Shown here piece after piece: positions 1 through 5,216 of a stretch of 7,327 bases of DNA (the stretch's first letter is position 1; each line of letters begins with the position of its first letter). This DNA is from Cyanobacteria bacterium K_DeepCast_35m_m2_023 (GTDB lineage Bacteria; Cyanobacteriota; Cyanobacteriia; PCC-6307; Cyanobiaceae): the NCBI GenBank assembly GCA_016882345.1, contig VGQR01000092.1, forward strand, positions 1 to 7,327, read 5' to 3'. The notes under the pieces are model-generated. The model saw only the letters and a list, made by a program, of their open reading frames with translations. It was not told the origin of the DNA and made no database searches. Position numbers and translations under genes: made by a program.

Positions 1-547
1 AGGCGGCCAGCAGACGCAGCCAGGGCACCTTGGATGCGGCCGGCTGGTCGCCGTCGGCCATGGCCATCAGGCTTGGCAAGCCTGGGCCCAGGTCCCCCAG
101 CCAGCGGCGCAAGACCCCCACCAGGGCCCCGCCCAGGGTGGGCACCACCAGCACCGGCCACAGGCTGAGCCAGTCGGGCACCTGCAGGCTCGGCAGTGGC
201 GGCGGTTCGGGTGGCGGCGGCGGCGGTGGGGGCACAAACCCCAGGCCATCCAGGCCGATCTGCAGCAGTTTCTGCAACGGGGTTCCCAGCGCTGCCGGTG
301 CAGGCGGCGGGGGCAGCGTCACGGGCACCTCGAGCGGATGCAAGGGACTGCGTCCGATCGTCAGCAGTCCCTCGACAAAGCGGCCGAACAAAAAGTTGTT
401 GATCGAGCCGAGCAGCGCGTGGAAACCGACGATGGCCAGGCCGGTGAGCACCCCCAGCAGGGCCGCCCAGGCCAGCAGGTTCCACTGAACCGGTGGCGCC
501 TGCAGCTCGCCGTCAGGCTTCGGGGCGAACGGCTGCAAAGATCTCAT
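1..547 (-). CDS. ClC-family anion channel/transporter, N-terminal 182 residues (3' end outside window)
   Basis: Integral membrane protein of the voltage-gated chloride channel (ClC) family, which moves anions as channels or anion/H+ exchangers. The frame is open from an ATG at 547 to the window edge. A first hydrophobic helix lies at residues 24-42, followed by the helix-B-like stretch [15 protein letters not shown] (48-62). A proline-rich insert follows (about 76-120, with eight consecutive prolines at 106-113). Then comes a helix-C-like segment, [18 protein letters not shown] (131-148), and GPGLP at 154-158, where the family selectivity motif GSGIP is expected. The later ClC motifs (GREGP-type loop, GxFxP, inner-gate Tyr) would lie off the window. 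The ATG overlaps the 3' end of hemC by 35 bp, suggesting co-transcription; no clear Shine-Dalgarno sequence is seen, and a later start is possible (TTG at 538). The ClC call rests on the helix-C/GPGLP region and is fairly secure; the transported ion is not known. Confidence 0.82.
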   Translation of the reverse strand, partial: MRSLQPFAPKPDGELQAPPVQWNLLAWAALLGVLTGLAIVGFHALLGSINNFLFGRFVEGLLTIGRSPLHPLEVPVTLPPPPAPAALGTPLQKLLQIGLDGLGFVPPPPPPPPEPPPLPSLQVPDWLSLWPVLVVPTLGGALVGVLRRWLGDLGPGLPSLMAMADGDQPAASKVPWLRLLAA

Positions 548-1478
548 TGAGGATCTCTGTGGCTCCCTGATCCCGCAGACGGCGGGCCAGGGTGACACCC
601 AGCGTTTCCGGATCGTCCTGGTTGCCGCGCACTGTGTCGCGGATCAGACGCACCCCATCGAGGCTGGCGACCATGCCGGTCAGCACTAGTTCGGCCCCAT
701 CCCCCTCGCCATCGAAGTGGGTGTTGACGCCGATCGGCACCTGACACCCTCCTTCGAGTTCGCGCAAAAACGCCCGTTCAGCCAGGCAGCGGCGGGCTGT
801 GGGGGTGTGCTCCAGCACCTTGATTTGGGCCAACACGGCGCTGTCGCCCTCGCGGCACTCGATCCCGAGGGCACCCTGGCCCACGGCGTGCAGCGAGATC
901 GAGGGATCGATCAGTTCGTGAATGCGATCCCCCAGCCCCAGACGCCCCAGCCCGGCCGCCGCCAGGATCAGGCAGTCGAATTCACCCGAATCCAGCTTCT
1001 CGAGGCGGGTGATCACGTTGCCGCGCACGTCTTTGAACGTGAGGTGCGGAAAGTGGTGGCGCAGTTGGGCCAGGCGCCGCAGCGAACTGGTGCCCACCAC
1101 CGCACCCTCGGGCAGGGTGGCCAGGGTCTTGTCCTTGTGCTTCTCGTGAACCACCAGCGCATCGGCCGGGTCTTCGCGCTCGGTGATGCAGCCCAGCATC
1201 AGCCCCTCGGGCAGGTTGGTGGGCAGGTCCTTGAGGCTGTGGACGGCGATGTCGGCCTGGTCGACCAGCATCTGGGCCTCCAGTTCCTTGGTGAACAGGC
1301 CCTTGTCGCCGATCTTGGCCAGGGCCACATCGAGGATCTTGTCGCCCTGGGTGGCCATCGCTTCGATGCTGATCTCAAGGCCCGCATGGGCCTTGCTCAG
1401 TTCATCGCGCACCCAGTGGGTCTGCACCATGGCCAGCTGGCTGCGGCGAGAGGCGATTCGCAGGGTGGAGCTGGCCAT
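513..1478 (-). CDS. hemC: Hydroxymethylbilane synthase (porphobilinogen deaminase)
   Basis: Cytosolic enzyme that polymerises four porphobilinogen molecules into hydroxymethylbilane, in the tetrapyrrole pathway leading to haem, chlorophyll and bilins. The 321-residue product is normal for the family. It opens with [14 protein letters not shown] (6-19). AVHSLKDLP (78-86) carries the catalytic Asp84, equivalent to E. coli D84, with Lys83. The substrate-binding arginine regions GTSSLRR (129-135) and [10 protein letters not shown] (150-159) are intact. [10 protein letters not shown] (241-250) holds Cys245, the attachment site of the dipyrromethane cofactor. I chose the ATG at 1478 because AAAGGA precedes it by 5 nt; an in-frame start 33 bp upstream would add residues unlike the family. 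The upstream gap to the DUF1824 gene is 117 bp, so hemC may have its own promoter, though none stands out. Its 3' end overlaps the ClC gene start. Confidence 0.97.
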   Translation of the reverse strand: MASSTLRIASRRSQLAMVQTHWVRDELSKAHAGLEISIEAMATQGDKILDVALAKIGDKGLFTKELEAQMLVDQADIAVHSLKDLPTNLPEGLMLGCITEREDPADALVVHEKHKDKTLATLPEGAVVGTSSLRRLAQLRHHFPHLTFKDVRGNVITRLEKLDSGEFDCLILAAAGLGRLGLGDRIHELIDPSISLHAVGQGALGIECREGDSAVLAQIKVLEHTPTARRCLAERAFLRELEGGCQVPIGVNTHFDGEGDGAELVLTGMVASLDGVRLIRDTVRGNQDDPETLGVTLARRLRDQGATEILNEIFAAVRPEA

Positions 1479-1595
1479 CAGGATCCTTTGCAAGCAGCCG
1501 CTGCTGCCCAATCACAGCCGCCAAGCCTAGGCACCGGTGGTGACCGAACCGGTCTAGCGTGGCGACTCGTGATCAGCCGTCGCGATCGCTGCGGT
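1479..1595. other. hemC upstream intergenic region with one GCGATCGC palindrome
   Basis: This 117-bp gap separates the DUF1824 stop from the hemC start. It contains one copy of the octamer GCGATCGC (1582-1589), the HIP1 palindrome that is over-represented in many cyanobacterial genomes, and two copies of ACCGGT around 1532-1552 that could pair. There is no T-run, so no intrinsic terminator is apparent. No convincing -35/-10 pair was found on the minus strand; the best -10-like hexamer, TAGGCT, lacks a matching -35. One GCGATCGC in a window this GC-rich is not remarkable. Confidence 0.4.
1484..1489 (-). promoter_or_regulatory. hemC ribosome binding site
   Basis: AAAGGA on the minus strand lies 5 nt before the ATG at 1478. 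It decides the hemC start in favour of the shorter product over the in-frame start at 1511. Confidence 0.65.
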
Positions 1596-1991
1596 TCAGG
1601 CGAACAGATCCAGGGGCAAGGGGCCCCAGGTGTCCTCGGCCTCGGGCTCGGCCAGATTGTGGCCCGTGATCAAAATGCCCTCGCCCAATCCGCGTTCGGG
1701 CCGTAGCAGGTAGCGGCCGGTGTTCTGGTTGCCCTTGAGAAAGGCCGGGCCCGGCACATCGCTGACCTCGGGGCTGGCTGGATCGGGTTCCAGGGGGCTC
1801 CAGCCCAGGGCCCGTTCGCAGCGGCGCAGGGCCTGCAGCGCCGTCTCCCCCGTCGGGGCCATGACGCCGACGGTGAACCAGTCGCAGGCGGCCAGGCGAG
1901 GCTGCAGCTGCTGGAGCAGGGCCTGGCGGGCGCCCCCGTCGAGCACCGGAGCCGTCCGCAGCCCGCGCAGATCCTCAAGGGTGAGTGTCAT
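1596..1991 (-). CDS. DUF1824 family protein (cyanobacterial, unknown function)
   Basis: A 131-residue soluble protein with no signal peptide or membrane segment. I recognise it as DUF1824, an uncharacterised cyanobacterial family, from the run CDWFTVGVMAP (36-46), the FLKGNQNTGRY block (84-94) and the C-terminal GLGEGILITGHN (101-112) with DTWGPLPLDLF (120-130). The biochemical role is unknown and none is proposed. The ATG at 1991 starts MTLTLEDLRGL, where the family-like sequence begins. A start 45 bp upstream would only translate another frame of the PAP2 remnant. The ATG overlaps the stop of that remnant as ATGA, a typical coupled arrangement, so the gene probably belonged to a glycosyltransferase-PAP2-DUF1824 operon. 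No strong Shine-Dalgarno sequence is visible, in keeping with past coupling to an upstream gene. The protein itself looks intact. Confidence 0.88.
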   Translation of the reverse strand: MTLTLEDLRGLRTAPVLDGGARQALLQQLQPRLAACDWFTVGVMAPTGETALQALRRCERALGWSPLEPDPASPEVSDVPGPAFLKGNQNTGRYLLRPERGLGEGILITGHNLAEPEAEDTWGPLPLDLFA

Positions 1992-2313
1992 CGGTGTCTG
2001 GTTCCGTGCAATGCCCGTCGCCACACTGCCAGGCACAGCCCCAACCAGGCCAGTCCCACGGCTGCGCCGCCGATCACGTCGCTGGGCCAGTGGGCCCGCA
2101 CCACCAGGGTGCTGAAACCCACCGCAGGCCCCGGCTACCAGACCCAGATCCGTTTAACGGCGCTGCCGCACGCAGGGGGGGCGTGCTGAATCGCTCGATC
2201 CCCCGCAGCAGGTCGCCATCGCTTGGCAGCACCTCCCAGGAGGACAGCAGCACTCCCAAGCCCAGAGCCAGAATCAGGGCTCCGGCTGTGACCACTTGCA
2301 ACCTGGGCCTCAG
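1988..2313 (-). pseudogene. PAP2-family phosphatase remnant (internal deletion plus frameshift)
   Basis: The region between the glycosyltransferase and DUF1824 encodes the two ends of a PAP2 (type 2 phosphatidic acid phosphatase) membrane protein in different frames. From a CTG at 2313 one frame gives 51 plausible codons to about 2161, with a hydrophobic helix (VVTAGALILALGLGVLLSSW) followed by LRGIERFSTPPLR. A short piece in another frame, DLGLVAGAC (about 2150-2124), follows a TAA. A one-base shift near 2123 leads into VGFSTLVVRAHWPSDVIGG and a final helix ending in TGA at 1990-1988. HWPSD is the third PAP2 motif (catalytic His and Asp). Motif 1 (KxxxxxxRP) and motif 2 (PSGH) are absent, so about 100 residues are missing. 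The normal ATG is replaced by CTG, overlapping the previous stop as CTGA. It cannot encode an active phosphatase. Assembly or sequencing error could explain the frameshift but less easily the missing core. Confidence 0.75.
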
Positions 2314-3407
2314 GGCGTGTTCCAGACAAACCGCGACGAGGCGGCGTAGTTCCAGACGAACACCACGACGATGCCGGCCAGCTGGGCCCAGAAGGTGTCG
2401 CGGGCGATGAAGCTGTAGTAGGCCGAGGCCAAGCCGACATTGGCCAGCACCGGCAGGGAGGCCACCAGCAGAAACTTGAGCAGGCCGCGCACCAGGGCCA
2501 GACCCTGCAGCCGCTGAAAGCGAAACGTCAGCGCATTGTTGATCAGATAATTGGAACTGGCGGCCGCCACCACAGCGAAGGGCAACGCCCGCTCGAAATC
2601 CAGCCCGCCGCCGCCCATCAGCAGCTGGGTCACGAGCAGCTGCACCACGACACCGCTGGCACCGACCAGGGCAAAACTGATGGCCCGGCGGGGCAGCAGC
2701 CGCAGGCAGAGGCTGTGCAGGATGGAGATTAGGAAGTCCCAAAAGATCGCCAGGTCCAGTTTTGAGCTGCCGTAGCTGCGGGGCTGGAACTGCAGCGGCA
2801 CCTCGGCGGTGGACAGGCGTCCCTTGCTGACGGCGAGCAATTCGTAGAGGAATTTGAAGCCGTTGACATCGACCGCTCGGATCACAGGCAGCAGCGCTTC
2901 GAGCCGCAGCGCAAAAAAGCCGCTCATGAAATCGCTCAGGGCGGCATAGCGTTTCGGCAGGCTGAAACGGGCGCAGGCATTGGCCCAGGTCGATCCGGTC
3001 TCCCGCCGCCCGCTCAATCCCTCAATGCTGGCGTCGGGGTGAAAGCGGCTGCCGATGACCAGGTCATGGTCGCCGTCGATCAGGGTCTCGATCGCGCGTC
3101 GCACCGAAGCCGGTTGATGTTGCCCATCGCTGTCCATGACCACCGCAACATCACCGGTGGCATCGAGCAGCCCCTCTTTGATGGCGCTGGCCAGGCCGCT
3201 GCGCCCGACGCGGCGGATCAGCCGCAGCCGTGGCTCGTGGTGGGCCAGCTGGCGCACCAGCTCGGCGGTTCCGTCGGCCGAATCGTCGTCAACCACAAGG
3301 ATTTCGAGATCGACGTGCTGCTGCAGCGTCAGCAACTGGGCCAGCAGCGGTTCGATGTTGCCCCGTTCGTTGTAGGTGGGCAGCACGATCGAAACCCGTG
3401 GGGCCAT
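2310..3407 (-). CDS. GT2 polyprenyl-phosphate glycosyltransferase fused to a GtrA-like membrane domain
   Basis: A 365-residue two-domain protein. Residues 4 to about 235 form a family-2 glycosyltransferase of the dolichyl-phosphate mannose synthase type: VSIVLPTYNERGNI (5-18), VVDDDSADGT (38-47), the metal-binding MDSDGQHQP (91-99, Asp92/Asp94) and SDFMSGFFALR (158-168). Residues about 241-365 form a GtrA-like domain with four membrane helices and the paired family signatures NYLINNALTFRF (286-297) and WNYAASSRFVW (352-362). Such fusions typically transfer a sugar from a nucleotide donor to a polyprenyl phosphate and help it across the membrane; the sugar here is unknown. The ATG at 3407 is preferred; a GTG at 3416 would add three residues, and neither has a Shine-Dalgarno sequence. 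Its stop overlaps the PAP2 remnant by three bases (CTGA). An intrinsic terminator ends 13 nt upstream of the ATG, so expression probably needs readthrough or an unseen promoter. Confidence 0.93.
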   Translation of the reverse strand: MAPRVSIVLPTYNERGNIEPLLAQLLTLQQHVDLEILVVDDDSADGTAELVRQLAHHEPRLRLIRRVGRSGLASAIKEGLLDATGDVAVVMDSDGQHQPASVRRAIETLIDGDHDLVIGSRFHPDASIEGLSGRRETGSTWANACARFSLPKRYAALSDFMSGFFALRLEALLPVIRAVDVNGFKFLYELLAVSKGRLSTAEVPLQFQPRSYGSSKLDLAIFWDFLISILHSLCLRLLPRRAISFALVGASGVVVQLLVTQLLMGGGGLDFERALPFAVVAAASSNYLINNALTFRFQRLQGLALVRGLLKFLLVASLPVLANVGLASAYYSFIARDTFWAQLAGIVVVFVWNYAASSRFVWNTP

Positions 3408-3420
3408 AGCAGTCACAACG

Positions 3421-3446
3421 AAAAAGTCGGCGGGGACACCGCCGAC
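3421..3446 (-). terminator. Rho-independent terminator after rpoD
   Basis: Read on the minus strand, a perfect 8-bp stem (GTCGGCGG at 3446-3439 pairing with CCGCCGAC at 3433-3426) closes a 5-nt loop and is followed at once by five T residues (3425-3421). It begins 36 bp after the rpoD stop and ends 13 nt before the glycosyltransferase ATG. The form is textbook for intrinsic termination of rpoD. It could also act as an attenuator or block ribosome access for the next gene. Confidence 0.88.
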
Positions 3447-3482
3447 CTGGGCACCGTAAACCGGCTGAGGTGGGGGACTGGA

Positions 3483-4838
3483 TTACTTGATGTACTCCTT
3501 GAGCACACCGTTGCGGTTGGGGTGGCGCAGTTTGCGCAGGGCCTTGGCTTCGATCTGGCGAATGCGCTCCCGCGTGACATCGAAGATCTGGCCGATCTCC
3601 TCGAGTGTCTTCATGCGGCCGTCATCGAGGCCATAGCGCAGGCGCAGCACATCGCGCTCGCGCGGGCTGAGGGTGGCCAGCACCCCTTCCAGGTCTTCCC
3701 GCAGCAGATTTTTGGCCACGTCCTGCTCGGGATTCTCGATGTCGGCTTCGATGAAGTCGCCCAGGCGGGAATCCTCTTCCTTGCCAATCGGTGTTTCCAG
3801 CGAAATCGGCAGCTGGGCGCTCTTGGCGATGAAGCGCAGCTTCTCGATGGTCATCTCCATCGATTCAGCGATTTCTTCTTCGGTCGGTTTGCGGCCGAAC
3901 TCCTGGCTCAGGGTCTTGGTGGTCTTCTTGATGCGCGAGATGGTCTCGTACAGGTGGACCGGTAGGCGGATCGTGCGGGACTGATCGGCGATGGCGCGGG
4001 TGATCGCCTGACGGATCCACCAGGTGGCGTAGGTCGAAAACTTGTAACCCTTCTCGTGGTCAAACTTTTCGGCGGCGCGGATCAGTCCGAGGGAACCCTC
4101 CTGGATCAGGTCCTGGAAGCTCAGCCCCCGATTCATGTATTTCTTGGCGATCGAGACCACCAGGCGCAGGTTCGACTGCACCATCTTTTCCTTGGCCCGG
4201 CGGCCCAGCATCAGGCGCCGGCGGAACTTGATCAGCGGCATTTCAACCAGGGCCGCCCACTCCTTGGTGTCGGGGTAGTGGCCGTGGTCGCTCTCGAACT
4301 GGGCCGCCAGCTCTTCCAGTTGCAGCAGATCGGCGATCTTGCGGGCCAGCTCGATCTCTTCGTCGGGACGCAGCAGGCGGATGCGGCCGATCTCCTGCAG
4401 GTAGACCCGGATTGAATCTTCGGTGTAGACCCCCTTAGGGCCGACCTTGATGCTGGCCAAGGCTTTGGCGGCCTTGTCGTCCTTGGCGCCGACTTCGCCG
4501 ACATCGGCGGCGTCGATCAGGGCGTCAGCGCTGGCCTCGAGGTCGATCGGGCCATCGAGCTCCAGGGCATCGGGCCCGGCGGCCATGGTGTCCTTCTTGG
4601 CCTTGGCTTTGCTGCCGGCAGCTTTGGGGGCCGCGCTCTTGGCTGAAGCGGTTTTGCTTGTTTTGGCGGTCCCGGAAGCCTTGGGTGCAGCCTTGCTTTT
4701 GGCAGTGGACTTGGCTGCAGGCTTGGCACTCTTGCCGGTGATAGCGGCGGTCGTGTCCTCGTCGAGTCCGTTGCCAAGCGGGGTCGTGGTCAGACCGGTT
4801 TTGGCGCTTTTGACCTCAAGAATGGCGACAGGACTCAT
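3483..4838 (-). CDS. rpoD: Principal RNA polymerase sigma factor (RpoD/SigA, group 1 sigma-70)
   Basis: The 451-residue primary sigma factor directs RNA polymerase to housekeeping promoters. Region 1.2 begins at [17 protein letters not shown] (140-156). Region 2, about 215-290, includes [17 protein letters not shown], the core-binding [15 protein letters not shown] and the -10-recognition helix [19 protein letters not shown]. Region 3 covers about 297-370. Region 4 runs from [15 protein letters not shown] (390-404) to the helix-turn-helix [27 protein letters not shown] (414-440), which reads the -35 element. The N-terminus has no recognisable region 1.1. It has instead a Lys/Ala-rich stretch at 35-82, with 14 lysines and no acidic residue, followed by an acidic segment (87-121), as I recall for picocyanobacterial RpoD. 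The ATG at 4838 has no Shine-Dalgarno sequence; the lead-in is pyrimidine-rich. It is transcribed from a promoter near 5183-5211 and ends in the terminator at 3446-3421. Some annotations would call it sigA or rpoD1. Confidence 0.96.
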   Translation of the reverse strand: MSPVAILEVKSAKTGLTTTPLGNGLDEDTTAAITGKSAKPAAKSTAKSKAAPKASGTAKTSKTASAKSAAPKAAGSKAKAKKDTMAAGPDALELDGPIDLEASADALIDAADVGEVGAKDDKAAKALASIKVGPKGVYTEDSIRVYLQEIGRIRLLRPDEEIELARKIADLLQLEELAAQFESDHGHYPDTKEWAALVEMPLIKFRRRLMLGRRAKEKMVQSNLRLVVSIAKKYMNRGLSFQDLIQEGSLGLIRAAEKFDHEKGYKFSTYATWWIRQAITRAIADQSRTIRLPVHLYETISRIKKTTKTLSQEFGRKPTEEEIAESMEMTIEKLRFIAKSAQLPISLETPIGKEEDSRLGDFIEADIENPEQDVAKNLLREDLEGVLATLSPRERDVLRLRYGLDDGRMKTLEEIGQIFDVTRERIRQIEAKALRKLRHPNRNGVLKEYIK

Positions 4839-5182
4839 GGGAGAACGAACCAGTAGGGAGAGCGAGACAGATCAGCGAAAGACGCACAAAATGGCCAGTC
4901 CAACCGGTCAATCCAGCGCCACCGACGTCGGGTTCCTGATGGGATTGGTCGATCCCGGCGAAGCATGCGCCAGGAGCAAAGCAGGGTGCGACGGGGGGTG
5001 GTGTGGGCCGGAGGTTGGGAGTGGCCGAAGCCGTTGGAGTGCTGTCAGGGGAGGTCGCAGACCGGGAGTCCTCAGTGGAAAGCCTCTTGAGGAGGACTGT
5101 TCCGGGCACTCTCTTCGGGTCTTCCCTCTGGACGGAACCTTGCCTTGTTCCGACAGCAGCCAATGGACTGCTCAGCAGCTTC
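4839..5182 (-). other. Long 5' leader of rpoD / rpoD-priA divergent intergenic region
   Basis: This stretch has no supportable gene. If the promoter at 5183-5211 is real, transcription starts near 5176 and about 338 nt precede the rpoD ATG. It holds two simple inverted repeats (5067-5098, and 5133-5152 with arms CGGAAC/GTTCCG around an 8-nt loop) and a pyrimidine-rich run just before the ATG. Any priA promoter must also lie here on the plus strand, but no convincing -35/-10 pair was found. Open frames crossing it on both strands have no recognisable protein content. I recognise no known riboswitch class. Confidence 0.5.
5067..5098. repeat. Inverted repeat (possible stem-loop) in the rpoD leader
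   Basis: AGTCCTC at 5067-5073 is the exact reverse complement of GAGGACT at 5092-5098, giving a 7-bp stem around 18 bases. The inner bases CTCA (5071-5074) and TGAG (5088-5091) allow an alternative pairing. No T-run follows on either strand, so it is not an intrinsic terminator. In the rpoD leader RNA it could be a regulatory hairpin; chance occurrence is also possible. Confidence 0.4.
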
Positions 5183-5211
5183 ATCATAAGAATGGCGAGA
5201 CGGCTTTGCAA
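5183..5211 (-). promoter_or_regulatory. Sigma-70-type promoter for rpoD
   Basis: On the minus strand, TTGCAA (5211-5206) is followed after exactly 17 bp by TATGAT (5188-5183), matching the -35 consensus at four of six bases and the -10 consensus at five of six. The start of transcription would be near 5176. It is the best promoter-like sequence I found in the window and points at rpoD. Its -35 hexamer shares two bases with the purine run before the priA start codon, so the two divergent genes are packed together here. Confidence 0.65.
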
Positions 5212-5214
5212 GGA
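5210..5214 (+). promoter_or_regulatory. Weak ribosome binding site for priA
   Basis: AAGGA lies only 2 nt before the GTG at 5217, closer than the usual 5-9 nt, so its strength is doubtful. It supports the GTG, which is the only standard start codon between the in-frame stop at 5187-5189 and the conserved PriA N-terminus. It also abuts the rpoD -35 on the other strand. Confidence 0.35.
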
Positions 5215-5216
5215 CG

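Noticed and set aside
30..488. A plus-strand frame with a polyglycine run
   Set aside because: The glycine run is the antisense reading of the polyproline codons in the ClC gene.
1532..1552. Two ACCGGT copies as a terminator or operator upstream of hemC
   Set aside because: The potential stem is only 6 bp, there is no T-run and no known binding-site pattern.
1582..1589. HIP1 octamer GCGATCGC as a notable element
   Set aside because: One copy is close to chance at this base composition; it fits a cyanobacterium but proves nothing alone.
717..1706. A 329-codon open frame on the plus strand opposite hemC
   Set aside because: Antisense shadow of hemC and part of the DUF1824 gene, with no recognisable family and composition typical of a reversed GC-rich gene.
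1992..2036. A 15-residue N-terminal extension of the DUF1824 protein
   Set aside because: These codons are an alternative frame of the PAP2 remnant; family-like sequence and the ATGA overlap start at 1991.
3039..3965. A 308-codon plus-strand open frame across the glycosyltransferase and rpoD
   Set aside because: It crosses two real genes and the terminator on the opposite strand and has no motif content of its own.
4818..5198. The 11-mer AAGAATGGCGA occurs at 4818-4828 and 5188-5198
   Set aside because: A few exact 11-mer pairs are expected by chance in 7.3 kb, and the flanks do not match.
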